The translations under genes were made by a program, and so were the position numbers. A stretch of DNA of 55,825 nt, from positions 1-55,825 of the forward strand of contig JACPNL010000010.1 in NCBI GenBank assembly GCA_016185505.1. Direction: 5' to 3'. Source of the stretch: Candidatus Yanofskyibacteriota bacterium (GTDB lineage Bacteria > Patescibacteriota > Minisyncoccia > 2-02-FULL-40-12 > GWA2-44-9). Shown here one piece after another: positions 9,685 through 18,138 of the stretch. Under the pieces are notes generated by a model, which saw only the letters and a program-made list of their open reading frames with translations, was not told where the DNA came from and made no database searches. Position 1 is the first letter of the stretch; every line of letters begins with the position of its first letter.

Positions 9685-9808
9685 ACCTATGGTAGAATTT
9701 GGCCTAATATGTCGGGCCGCCCAGAATCGAACTGGGTCTAACTGGTCCCAAACCAGTCGTACCACCATCATACGCCGGCCCGATTAAGAGCCAAATTCTA
9801 CCATAGGT
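9685..9808. repeat. 19-bp perfect inverted repeat enclosing tRNA-Pro
   Basis: ACCTATGGTAGAATTTGGC at 9685-9703 and GCCAAATTCTACCATAGGT at 9790-9808. Confidence 0.95.
9712..9782 (-). tRNA. tRNA-Pro(TGG)
   Basis: CGGGCCG/CGGCCCG acceptor, TTTGGGA anticodon loop, GTTCGATTC T-loop. Confidence 0.93.
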
Positions 9809-9825
9809 CAAGAACGTCTCGCCTG

Positions 9826-9884
9826 CCCCGCACCAACCCCGCCCCCTTTTTGAATGGCGGTCAGCGGATAAGGTTGGTGCGGGG
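9826..9884. repeat. 59-bp CCCCGCACCAACC...GGTTGGTGCGGGG palindromic element within the split tRNA
   Basis: 13-bp terminal stem; internal CCGCTGACCGCCATTCA (minus strand) shared with the element at 52756..52877. Confidence 0.85.
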
Positions 9885-9907
9885 TGCTACCGTTACACTA
9901 CAGTCCG
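9884..9907 (-). other. 5' part of an interrupted tRNA (acceptor 5' strand plus D-arm)
   Basis: CGGACTG TA GTGT AACGGTA GCAC. Confidence 0.7.
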
Positions 9908-9944
9908 GTCTTAACGCAAAATTCACTACGAAACTTAATTTTTG

Positions 9945-10016
9945 TCTCCTCGCGAGGAATCGAACCTCGATTCGCGGCTTAGAAGGCCGCTGTTTTATCC
10001 GTTAAACTACGAGGAG
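9945..10016 (-). tRNA. tRNA-Arg(TCT)
   Basis: CTCCTCGTAGTTTAACGGATAAAACAGCGGCCTTCTAAGCCGC...GGTTCGATTCCTCGCGAGGAG. Confidence 0.93.
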
Positions 10017-10336
10017 GTTGATTTTTTGCCTAAATTTAAAAACTGATTATAACTTTTACGTCTGTGACAATTGGCACATCGTATCTTGCACTTTTTAATT
10101 TCTAAGAGTATAGATCTCCAGGAATTATGTCCCGATAACATTTTTGCAATCGGCCTTCTTTTCCGACTAGGATTTATATGATCAAAATCTAGAACTCTAG
10201 GATCTTTTTCCCCACAATCAACACATTTTTTATTTGATAAAAAAGCTGCCATTTGCTCTCTTATCCTAATTCTGTATCTCTTTTGTGCTTTATATAATTG
10301 TTCCCTGTATTTGTATGGCATTTTTGGGTTATACAC
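10007..10336 (-). CDS. HNH endonuclease
   Basis: CVDCGEKDPRVLDFDHINPSRK...CANCHRRKSYNQ; stop codon TAG lies inside the tRNA-Arg. Confidence 0.85.
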   Translation of the reverse strand: MYNPKMPYKYREQLYKAQKRYRIRIREQMAAFLSNKKCVDCGEKDPRVLDFDHINPSRKRRPIAKMLSGHNSWRSILLEIKKCKIRCANCHRRKSYNQFLNLGKKSTSS

Positions 10337-10368
10337 TACCTATTCTAACCCGACTTTGATTGCATTAC

Positions 10369-10402
10369 AAGCTATCTGTTCTGTCCATTGAACTACGAGG
10401 GG
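10369..10402 (-). pseudogene. 5' tRNA fragment ending in the anticodon loop
   Basis: CCCCTCGTAGTTCAATGGACAGAACAGATAGCTT; no matching 3' half follows. Confidence 0.65.
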
Positions 10403-10487
10403 AAATTTTTGTGTTAATTTTACCACATTTTGCCTCGTATATCAAAATTTATGGGGTTTTACTTATTTCATAAAATATGATAAATCA

Positions 10488-11849
10488 TTGTACATGTCGT
10501 ATCCCTTTGAGCCGTATAAAATAAAGGTGCTAGATTCTATAAAGATCTTGAGCGAAAGCGACCGCGTTCAAATTTTAAAGTCGGCTGCTTATAATCTTTT
10601 TAAAGTTCCTTCCGAAAAAATAACCGTTGACTTGCTCACCGATTCCGGTACATCGGCTCTTTCCCAGGAACAGCTGGCTCAAATGATGCTGGGCGATGAA
10701 TCCTACGCATCGGCAAAAAGTTGGGAGAGATTTGAAACTGCAGTTAAAAATTTTACCGGCAAAAAAGAAGTTATCCCCGTGCATCAGGGCCGAGCGGCAG
10801 AAAAAATTATTGCTGAAATTCTTCTGGAAAAAAACGACATTGCTTTCTCAAATAGTTTTTTTGATACTACAAGGGCGAATTTTGAACATCGAGGAGCGGT
10901 GTGCTTGGATGTCCCTACGGAAAAATCGGCCGATCTTTTGAGGCCAAAATTATTCAAAGGCGATGTTGACACGAAAAAACTTAAAAAGCTTTTAAGCCGC
11001 TATAAAAAACGGGCAAAAATAATCTTAATGACATTAACCAACAATACCGGCGGCGGACAGCCGGCCTCTCTCAAAAATATAAATTCTGCCGCCGCTATAG
11101 CGTCTAAAACAAATCTGACTTTTATTATTGATGCTTGTAGAATCGCTGAAAACGCCTATTTTATTTGGCTTCACGAACAAAAGAAAAAAGGCAACATTAA
11201 ACAAATAATCCGCAATCTTTTTGCACTGACTGACATTGCTTACATGAGCGCTAAAAAAGACGGTTTGGCAAATAGCGGCGGTTTTATCGTTACTAACGAT
11301 AAAATTTTAGCCGCAAAATTAAGAGAGTTGGCGGTACTCTATGAAGGGTTCATTACTTATGGCGGAATGGCGGGCAGAGAAATGGAAACGATAGCTCGCG
11401 GTCTTGAGGAGGTTGTTAGTCCGGCTTATCTTGAACACAGAATCGGTCAAATTGCCTACCTTCATACTGAACTGGCTAAAATTGGCGTTCCGCTGATTCA
11501 TCCTCCTGGCGGACATGCTGTTTATGTTGATGCCGGTAAATTTTTCTCCCACATACCACGAAACGAATTTCCCGGCCAAGCGCTAGTTGTTGCTCTTTAT
11601 CGGGAAGGCGGCATAAGAAGCGTAGAGATCGGCTCTTTAATGCTTGATAAAGCATCCAAATCAGAATTAGTTCGTCTGGCAATCCCGAGAAGAACTTGTA
11701 CTCAATCGCATTTTGATTATGTCGTTGAAATATTTAAAAAAATTCTAGTTAATAAAAAACAGTACAAAGGATTCAAAATAGCTTGGCAACCGTCAACCCT
11801 AAGGCATTTCACGTGTAAATTAAAGCTCACAGAAAAGAAATTCCGGTAA
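10488..11849 (+). CDS. tnaA: Tryptophanase / beta-eliminating lyase family PLP enzyme
   Basis: PVHQGRAAEKI, NNTGGGQPASLKNI, IDACRIAENAYFI and YMSAKKDGLANSGGF motifs. Confidence 0.85.
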   Translation: MYMSYPFEPYKIKVLDSIKILSESDRVQILKSAAYNLFKVPSEKITVDLLTDSGTSALSQEQLAQMMLGDESYASAKSWERFETAVKNFTGKKEVIPVHQGRAAEKIIAEILLEKNDIAFSNSFFDTTRANFEHRGAVCLDVPTEKSADLLRPKLFKGDVDTKKLKKLLSRYKKRAKIILMTLTNNTGGGQPASLKNINSAAAIASKTNLTFIIDACRIAENAYFIWLHEQKKKGNIKQIIRNLFALTDIAYMSAKKDGLANSGGFIVTNDKILAAKLRELAVLYEGFITYGGMAGREMETIARGLEEVVSPAYLEHRIGQIAYLHTELAKIGVPLIHPPGGHAVYVDAGKFFSHIPRNEFPGQALVVALYREGGIRSVEIGSLMLDKASKSELVRLAIPRRTCTQSHFDYVVEIFKKILVNKKQYKGFKIAWQPSTLRHFTCKLKLTEKKFR

Positions 11850-11915
11850 ATGATAAATAAGTTATGTAATATGATGTTTTTGTTTAGGAATTAAAAAACG
11901 GAATTAAGATTCCGT

Positions 11916-12353
11916 CTATGTAAATAGTTTTAGTTTTACTCCTGCTTCTTCAAATTGTTCTGTGGCCAACTTGAAGTCTTCTGCCCAGCGGGGGTTATCG
12001 GAAAAAGGAGCAACCGCTTCAATAATCCCAGCCTGTATCATCATTGACGCGCAAGGAGAGCAGGACATAAACGGCCAAGTATATAAACGACATCCTTTTA
12101 CGGATTCGTGGGCAAATATCAACGCGTTCCGTTCACAGTGAACGGTCAGTTTATATTTGAGTTCGCGATTGTTAAGCCGCTCCGGAAGATCAGCAACTCC
12201 TTGCGGAAAACCATTATACCCAACGGATACTATTCTGTTTTCGGGATCAACAATTACGGCTCCGGTTTTTGTTGAAGGATCTTTACTCCACTGCGCAATA
12301 AATTCAGCGAGAGCCAAAAAACGCCTATCCCATTTCTCTGTTCTTGGCGACAT
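11916..12353 (-). CDS. dCMP deaminase-family zinc-binding protein
   Basis: STKTGAVIVDPENRIVSVGYNGFPQG, HCERNAL, SCSPCASMMIQAGI. Confidence 0.9.
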   Translation of the reverse strand: MSPRTEKWDRRFLALAEFIAQWSKDPSTKTGAVIVDPENRIVSVGYNGFPQGVADLPERLNNRELKYKLTVHCERNALIFAHESVKGCRLYTWPFMSCSPCASMMIQAGIIEAVAPFSDNPRWAEDFKLATEQFEEAGVKLKLFT

Positions 12354-12502
12354 CGTTGCTCGTTTGTGTTTGTTTAAGTTCTAACCGACATTATTATCAA
12401 AACCAAAAAGAAAGTCAACATTCTTAAAAATTATTTGCGTTGCCGTAGTAAATAAGATAATCTATCAGATAAATAGTTGTTTAAAAACGAAAGGAGACTA
12501 AA

Positions 12503-13645
12503 ATGAATCAGTTTTTGGTTTTGTTTTTTCTGGTCTTTAATTTTGCTTTTATCGATACGGCATGCCAACCTGACACATCGGACAAACAGACAATTCAAGT
12601 CATTTACGGCAAACCGGATTTTAATAAACTCACCAACATAATCTCTGAAAATGATGCCCGCAGTCTTGTTGAATTGTTAACTCATCCCGTATTGGAAGGC
12701 CGCTTTGCCAATAGCGAAGAATTTGATTTTGCGGCTAGATTTACAGAACGAGAACTCAAGCTTCTGGGGTATAAGCCGGTTTTTAAAGATACGGCTTCCC
12801 TGCTGAATAATTTCCGATACAGAAACGTAATATATGACTATGATCCGGAAAAAGATAATTATGCTAATCCAAGAACGGTGTATCAAAAAAGCAATAATGT
12901 AATCGGCTGGATTCCCGGCACCACTAATGAAATTGTCGTAATAAGCGCCCACCTGGATCATGTCGGACGCGATATGAAAACTGGCGCCTATTTCCCGGGC
13001 GCGGATGATAACGCTTCCGGAACCGCCGCTGTTCTTCAGATTGCCAGAGCGTTTTCTTCAATACACAAAACCGGCTATCGATTAAGACGAGGTGTTGTTA
13101 TTGCTCTTTGGGGCGCGGAAGAACTCGGCTTGTTTGGATCAAGGGATTTTGTAAAAAATATTGAAAACGGAAACTTACCATTTAAGATGGAGAATATCGT
13201 TTTAGTAGTAAATCTGGATATGGTCGGCAGAAAATTTGAGCATGACAGCCAACTCAAAGATGGCCCCAAAAGCGTACTGATCGTAGGGGCTGACGAAGTG
13301 AGCACTGCTCGGGATCTTCAGGAGAAAAATCCGATTCTTATAGACAACTTGGACAAAATCATAGCTACAACAGACCCATCAATGTCTCTTCTTTTTGATG
13401 ATGGAGGCAAGCATTTTTTCCGCCGCACAGATACTTTTTCTTTTGTTTCCGCAAAACCGGATGTTGCTACTATTTTCTTTACTGGACCGGAACATAAAGA
13501 TTATCATGCTATAACTGATACGGCCGAAAAGCTGGATTATAACCGCTTGGCTCGCATAGCCAAAATAGCCTTTCTTCTGTCAGCAAATTTTGCGGATTCA
13601 GATCTAACGCCAAGGTGCGCCGATTGTTTTGTTCCTAAAGAATAA
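12503..13645 (+). CDS. M28-family metallopeptidase, secreted
   Basis: AHLDHVG, GADDNASGTAAVL, WGAEELGLFGS motifs; N-terminal signal. Confidence 0.9.
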   Translation: MNQFLVLFFLVFNFAFIDTACQPDTSDKQTIQVIYGKPDFNKLTNIISENDARSLVELLTHPVLEGRFANSEEFDFAARFTERELKLLGYKPVFKDTASLLNNFRYRNVIYDYDPEKDNYANPRTVYQKSNNVIGWIPGTTNEIVVISAHLDHVGRDMKTGAYFPGADDNASGTAAVLQIARAFSSIHKTGYRLRRGVVIALWGAEELGLFGSRDFVKNIENGNLPFKMENIVLVVNLDMVGRKFEHDSQLKDGPKSVLIVGADEVSTARDLQEKNPILIDNLDKIIATTDPSMSLLFDDGGKHFFRRTDTFSFVSAKPDVATIFFTGPEHKDYHAITDTAEKLDYNRLARIAKIAFLLSANFADSDLTPRCADCFVPKE

Positions 13646-13714
13646 TTACGCGTCAGATTATTAATCAGTATGGCTTAAAAAGCCATATTTTTATTGGCGC
13701 CGGAGAATGGTGGT

Positions 13715-13788
13715 TGGAGCGGGTAAGGGGATTTGCACCCCTGCCAATTGCTTGGAAGGCAATTATACTACTACTATACGATACCCGC
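13715..13788 (-). tRNA. tRNA-Gly(TCC), CCA encoded
   Basis: GCGGGTATCGTATAGTAGTAGTATAATTGCCTTCCAAGCAATT...GTGCAAATCCCC...TACCCGCTCCA. Confidence 0.92.
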
Positions 13789-13849
13789 GGATAAATCTTA
13801 TTTTACCACATAAAGACCCTCTTTAATAGAGGGTTTAATTGCAAAAAGA

Positions 13850-15232
13850 TTATCGAGTGTGATTTAAAATTTGAATTGCTTGGAGACAATCGCCATTGGT
13901 TCTTATAAACGGGATCCCTTTTATATTCAGCCCGAGCTCTTTGGAGATTTTCAGAACGGCATTGTGGCCGGAACGCATCAAATGGGCCGCTTGAGCTTGA
14001 GTAAAGTTGGTGAAGTCGAAAGGAATCGCTTGTTCCGGATTAGAGATCATCACTCTTTGCGGCGCGTGCTTGTCATGAAGACGCAAGCGACCATAATTCA
14101 TATCATCGAGTATGCCGTCTAAAAGTTTTAAAACAACATCTATGTCTTCGGGACGGCTAGACAACTGCTTGGCTTTTGCCAATTCCTCTCTGGCAACGGC
14201 AATCTTGTTTTTTGTGTTTATCTCTGCGTCAATTCGATCCTGTACGTTGAGGATTAACCGATCATGAGTCGTAGACCGTATTGATAACGCTCTTAAAATC
14301 CTCGTGAGAATGTCGTAATGAGTATTTATGTCAAAATCGCCGATCTGCACTCCTTGGATGTCAAATATAAATATGACATTATAACCGATCGGCTCTCTTA
14401 TGGCCTCGTCTATAAGAAGACCGGAGCTATATCCCCCATCTATCAGAAGGAGGTTATCAAAATCCGGATGAGTTTTGTCAACAAGTTTCAGTTCTTTTGG
14501 ATGATCAATGGTCGTGGCTGGAAATTGAGGCACAAGCCCCATCGAACCTAGAATGGCCGGAAAAAGCCAATCCTTATGCTCCGGAATTTTATTGGAGAAG
14601 ACAACCTGTTGACCTGTCCAAAAGTCTGTCGCCCCGATTTTCATCAAAATAGCGTCCGGCCCAAATATTCTATCCAGGTACGGCCAGGTGTGTTTTATGA
14701 GAAGAGCGCATAGAACTTTATTATCGATAATATGGCCCGCTTTGATCTTTTCCAATAGTTCTTTGGTTTTACCTAGGTCCTGGAATAAACCCTTTCTTTC
14801 TTGAGCCAAAGCTTTCCACTCTAGAATGCCAGCCCCCTTAAGGTGCAAAATCATGTCGATCACTTTGGAGAGGTGTTTTACGCTCTTGAAATCCTCCATA
14901 TTGCCGACAATGTCTTGCGGGGTAATTCTTAACAGAATGTCACAAAGTTTTCTTTCTTCGCCTATGCAACTCAAAACGGCGACAGGAGAAGGGCCGGATA
15001 CGGCATATATACCGGCAAGATCATGTCCATTTAGACGAAGGATTTTTCTCAAAGTTCGAACCGCCTGCCCACAGAAAAATAGATTATCAGGTCCGCCGCG
15101 ACAAACGGCGGCGAACAGAGCGCCTTCTTGAAATTGCATATTCTCTCCAATTGTCAAAGACCCGTATACTCTTGCTATACAACAAATAACAAAAAACCGC
15201 AACCGTAACGGTTGGGTTTTTGTTAAAAACAA
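13850..15232 (-). CDS. Patatin-like phospholipase family protein (start may be the internal MQFQEGALF)
   Basis: AGIYAVSGPSPVAVL nucleophile-elbow-like and LLIDGGYSSG motifs. Confidence 0.65.
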   Translation of the reverse strand: MFLTKTQPLRLRFFVICCIARVYGSLTIGENMQFQEGALFAAVCRGGPDNLFFCGQAVRTLRKILRLNGHDLAGIYAVSGPSPVAVLSCIGEERKLCDILLRITPQDIVGNMEDFKSVKHLSKVIDMILHLKGAGILEWKALAQERKGLFQDLGKTKELLEKIKAGHIIDNKVLCALLIKHTWPYLDRIFGPDAILMKIGATDFWTGQQVVFSNKIPEHKDWLFPAILGSMGLVPQFPATTIDHPKELKLVDKTHPDFDNLLLIDGGYSSGLLIDEAIREPIGYNVIFIFDIQGVQIGDFDINTHYDILTRILRALSIRSTTHDRLILNVQDRIDAEINTKNKIAVAREELAKAKQLSSRPEDIDVVLKLLDGILDDMNYGRLRLHDKHAPQRVMISNPEQAIPFDFTNFTQAQAAHLMRSGHNAVLKISKELGLNIKGIPFIRTNGDCLQAIQILNHTR

Positions 15233-15285
15233 TATTTCAGATCTGAAATATTCGTATGTGCCTATTCGTTAAGGCTATTCGCATA

Positions 15286-15567
15286 CTACTTAATTGCTTC
15301 TTTGAGCAACTTACCGGCGGTGAATCTCGGCTTCTTGGAGGCTTTGATCTGAATGGTCTCGCCTGTTCGAGGATTTCTGCCCTCTCTGGCTTTCCTGTCG
15401 GCAACCTTGAAGATACCAAAACCGGTAATGTTGACCTTGTCGCCTTTTCTCAAAGCGTCGGTGACCATGTCAACAAAAGCGTCTAACCATTCCACGCCCT
15501 GTTTGTTGGTAACACCCATCTTTTCAGCCAACATTTTGGCTAATTGTCCCTTTTTTACAGTTTGCAT
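15286..15567 (-). CDS. HU family DNA-binding protein
   Basis: GDKVNITGFGIFKVADRKAREGRNPRTGETIQIKASKKPRFTAGK. Confidence 0.96.
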   Translation of the reverse strand: MQTVKKGQLAKMLAEKMGVTNKQGVEWLDAFVDMVTDALRKGDKVNITGFGIFKVADRKAREGRNPRTGETIQIKASKKPRFTAGKLLKEAIK

Positions 15568-15578
15568 TTATTTATATG

Positions 15579-15657
15579 TAATTAAGTAATTGATAATTGG
15601 GTAATTTATTGCCTCTAACCTCTGACCATAATTACCTAATTACCTAATTACTTAATG
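15579..15657. repeat. Inverted arms of 8-bp units (TAATTACC)
   Basis: GTAATTAAGTAATTGATAATTGGGTAATTT versus AATTACCTAATTACCTAATTACTTAAT. Confidence 0.75.
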
Positions 15658-15957
15658 ACTATCTTGTTTATTTAACTATTCTTAAATGACCTCTCTATTC
15701 GACCCCTAGGGAGGACTATTTACTTACTTTTTGTATTCTCTAGGTTTTATGCGGAAAATGCAAGCCCCGCCTATCAACAGGGCTTGATTGTTGATAGGCG
15801 GGGTTTAATATTTCCTTAATTTTGTCGCTTTCAGCGACCATGGGACTTTTCCATAAACCTCGGAAACGCGAGAAAAATTTAGTCACTCAGGATTCGTTAA
15901 TTAAGATTATCAACAATTTCTTGACTTTCTATGCTTAAGCATGCTATATTTAATGTG

Positions 15958-16005
15958 TGCTTGCGGAGCGTAAGCTCCTATCAACATCAGAGTTGATAGC
16001 AAGCA
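15958..16005. repeat. Three-way-junction palindrome
   Basis: TGCTTGC [GGAGCGTAAGCTCC][TATCAACATCAGAGTTGATA] GCAAGCA. Confidence 0.8.
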
Positions 16006-16022
16006 TACTAAAAAACCGCCTT

Positions 16023-16421
16023 TTACGGCGATTTTTTAGTATCTTTTTGCATTATGCTGTAGAAGTGTTTATTGCCGTTGCCGACTTGTCTGATTATTAA
16101 CTTTATAGTGATTATCCCGAAAGTATTTATGAGAGCCCATTCTTTTATAATCTTGCCTTTCTTTTTCTTCTCTCTATAATCTTCTATTACTTTAGATTCT
16201 AATATTATTCTCTTGGCAAACGGTATCAACCCAAATCTTCTTTTTTGTTCGTTTCTCGATCTGATCTTTAGTTTTCTGATAAGATGCCCGAAGCCAGTGG
16301 CATTGAAATATATCTTTTCACTATCTAATATTGGACAAACAACTTCCCCAATTTTCTTATAGATAGATTTGGCTATTCTTTTTGTTCTTTTGTATCCAAA
16401 ACTTTTCGGTATTTTCTTCAT
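16023..16421 (-). CDS. Hypothetical protein, possible small nuclease-like fold
   Basis: 132-aa ORF rich in K/R with NATGFGHLIRKLKIRSRNEQKRRFGLIPFAKRII. Confidence 0.6.
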   Translation of the reverse strand: MKKIPKSFGYKRTKRIAKSIYKKIGEVVCPILDSEKIYFNATGFGHLIRKLKIRSRNEQKRRFGLIPFAKRIILESKVIEDYREKKKKGKIIKEWALINTFGIITIKLIIRQVGNGNKHFYSIMQKDTKKSP

Positions 16422-16435
16422 AACTTGAAAATCTA

Positions 16436-17968
16436 CTACCTTGCGTATTCTATCGCCCTCGTTTCGCGTATGACATTAACCTTTATTTCTCCCGGATATT
16501 TCATTTCTTCCTCTATTTTCTTAGCAATGTCTTTAGCCATTTTCAGGGCGCTCAAGTCGTCTATTTTAGTAGGTGTGACGAATATTCTTAATTCTCGGCC
16601 TGCTTGTATGGCGTAGGATTTATCCACTCCATCAAAAGAGTTGGATATTCTTTCCAAGTCCTCCAAACGCTTTAAATATATCTCTACCGTATCGCGCCTT
16701 GCCCCCGGTCTTGCGCCGGATATGGCATCTGCCGTTTGTACCACTCTTGATTCAAGAGTTACATACGGGTATTCCTCGTGATGAGCTTCCATTCCCTGAA
16801 TGGCTCTTGGATCAATTCCGAATTTTTGGAGTATCTTCCTCCCTATTTCCACGTGAGTTCCCTGCACTTCATGGTCAACCGCCTTGCCTATGTCGTGGAA
16901 AAGCGCCGCTTTTTTAGTGATAGGAACATCCAGCCCCAATTCCGCGGCAAGCATTCCCGCTATGTGAGTCATCTCTATAGAGTGAAGAAGTACATTCTGC
17001 CCGAAACTGGTCCTGAACGCTAATCGACCAAGCAAGTACGTTAGTTTTGGATCCATCGGACCGACGCCGGTCTCGAATAGCGCCGCCTCTCCCGCCTCCT
17101 TTATCTTTTCGTTTATCTCGCTTTTTGCTTTTTCAACCATCTCTTCGATCTTCGCCGGATGTATCCTCCCGTCGGCTATCAGTTTGTCTATCGCCAATTT
17201 CGCTATCTGTCTCCGGACGGGATCATAACCCGAAACCACCAGCGCTTCGGGGGTATCATCTATAATGATATCAACGCCGGTAAGCCGCTCTATTGTCTTG
17301 ATATTTCTCCCCTCCTTGCCGATTATCTTTCCCTTTACTTCATCGGAAGGCAAACTAACCACCGTTGTTGTTACATCGGCTATATGAGAAGCCGCGTAGC
17401 GTTGAATAGCCGTGGTCAATATCTCGCGGGCCTTCTTGTCTAATTCTTCCTTATTCTCCTGCTCAAGCCGTTTGAGCTGCTTGTACAGATCGTCTTTATA
17501 TTCCTCTTCAACTCTGGACAGCATCTCGCCTCTGGCTTGATCTCTGTTCAGACCGGATATTTTTTCCAGTTCTCCGAGTTGCTTTGACTTAACCTGTTCA
17601 AGTTCGGTTTTCGCGGTTGCAAGCTCGGTGTTTTTGGCTTTTAAGGTTTCTTTTTCTTCGGTTAGTTCTTTTGCTCTTGATTCAAGCTCACTTTCTTTCT
17701 TGGTCAAAATATTCTCTATTCTTGAGAGTTGGACATTGCGTTCTTTCTCTTCTTTTTTAGCATCTTCTAAAACCTTAATAGCCCTGTTTTTGGCTTCAAG
17801 GAGTATGTCCTGCGACTTTGATTTTGAATCGTTGAGTATTGCCTCGGCCTTTGACTCCGCCGAGCTTACGCTCTTACTTGCTAGAAGTTGCCTGACAAGG
17901 TACCCGATTATTATACCAGGTAATAACGCTGAAACTGCCGCTACGAGAGGGCTTAGTTGTGAAAACAT
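16436..17968 (-). CDS. rny: Ribonuclease Y
   Basis: N-terminal TM plus coiled coil, KH region GKIIGKEGRNIKTIERLTGVDIIIDDTPE, HD region HDIGKAVDHEVQGTHVEIG. Confidence 0.97.
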   Translation of the reverse strand: MFSQLSPLVAAVSALLPGIIIGYLVRQLLASKSVSSAESKAEAILNDSKSKSQDILLEAKNRAIKVLEDAKKEEKERNVQLSRIENILTKKESELESRAKELTEEKETLKAKNTELATAKTELEQVKSKQLGELEKISGLNRDQARGEMLSRVEEEYKDDLYKQLKRLEQENKEELDKKAREILTTAIQRYAASHIADVTTTVVSLPSDEVKGKIIGKEGRNIKTIERLTGVDIIIDDTPEALVVSGYDPVRRQIAKLAIDKLIADGRIHPAKIEEMVEKAKSEINEKIKEAGEAALFETGVGPMDPKLTYLLGRLAFRTSFGQNVLLHSIEMTHIAGMLAAELGLDVPITKKAALFHDIGKAVDHEVQGTHVEIGRKILQKFGIDPRAIQGMEAHHEEYPYVTLESRVVQTADAISGARPGARRDTVEIYLKRLEDLERISNSFDGVDKSYAIQAGRELRIFVTPTKIDDLSALKMAKDIAKKIEEEMKYPGEIKVNVIRETRAIEYAR

Positions 17969-17990
17969 GTTGTTTGATTAGTGTCATTAA

Positions 17991-18074
17991 GTATGTAGAA
18001 TGCGGTATGTTGAATGTAGTATTTTTATAAAATTTTGATGTCCTTACGACATTCCACTTTCTACTCTCTACACT
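17991..18074. repeat. Inverted short-period arms (GTAGAATG / CATTCTAC type)
   Basis: GTATGTAGAATGCGGTATGTTGAATGTAG ... CGACATTCCACTTTCTACTCTCTACACTC. Confidence 0.55.
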
Positions 18075-18138
18075 CTTAAAATTGAACTAAATTAAAACTT
18101 CTCTTTCATTATAGCAGAGAATAAAATATAATGCAAAT

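Noticed and set aside
9505-9907. Self-splicing group I intron in the split tRNA
   Set aside because: No recognisable group I core (P/Q/R/S) and the intervening DNA contains another tRNA and palindromic elements.
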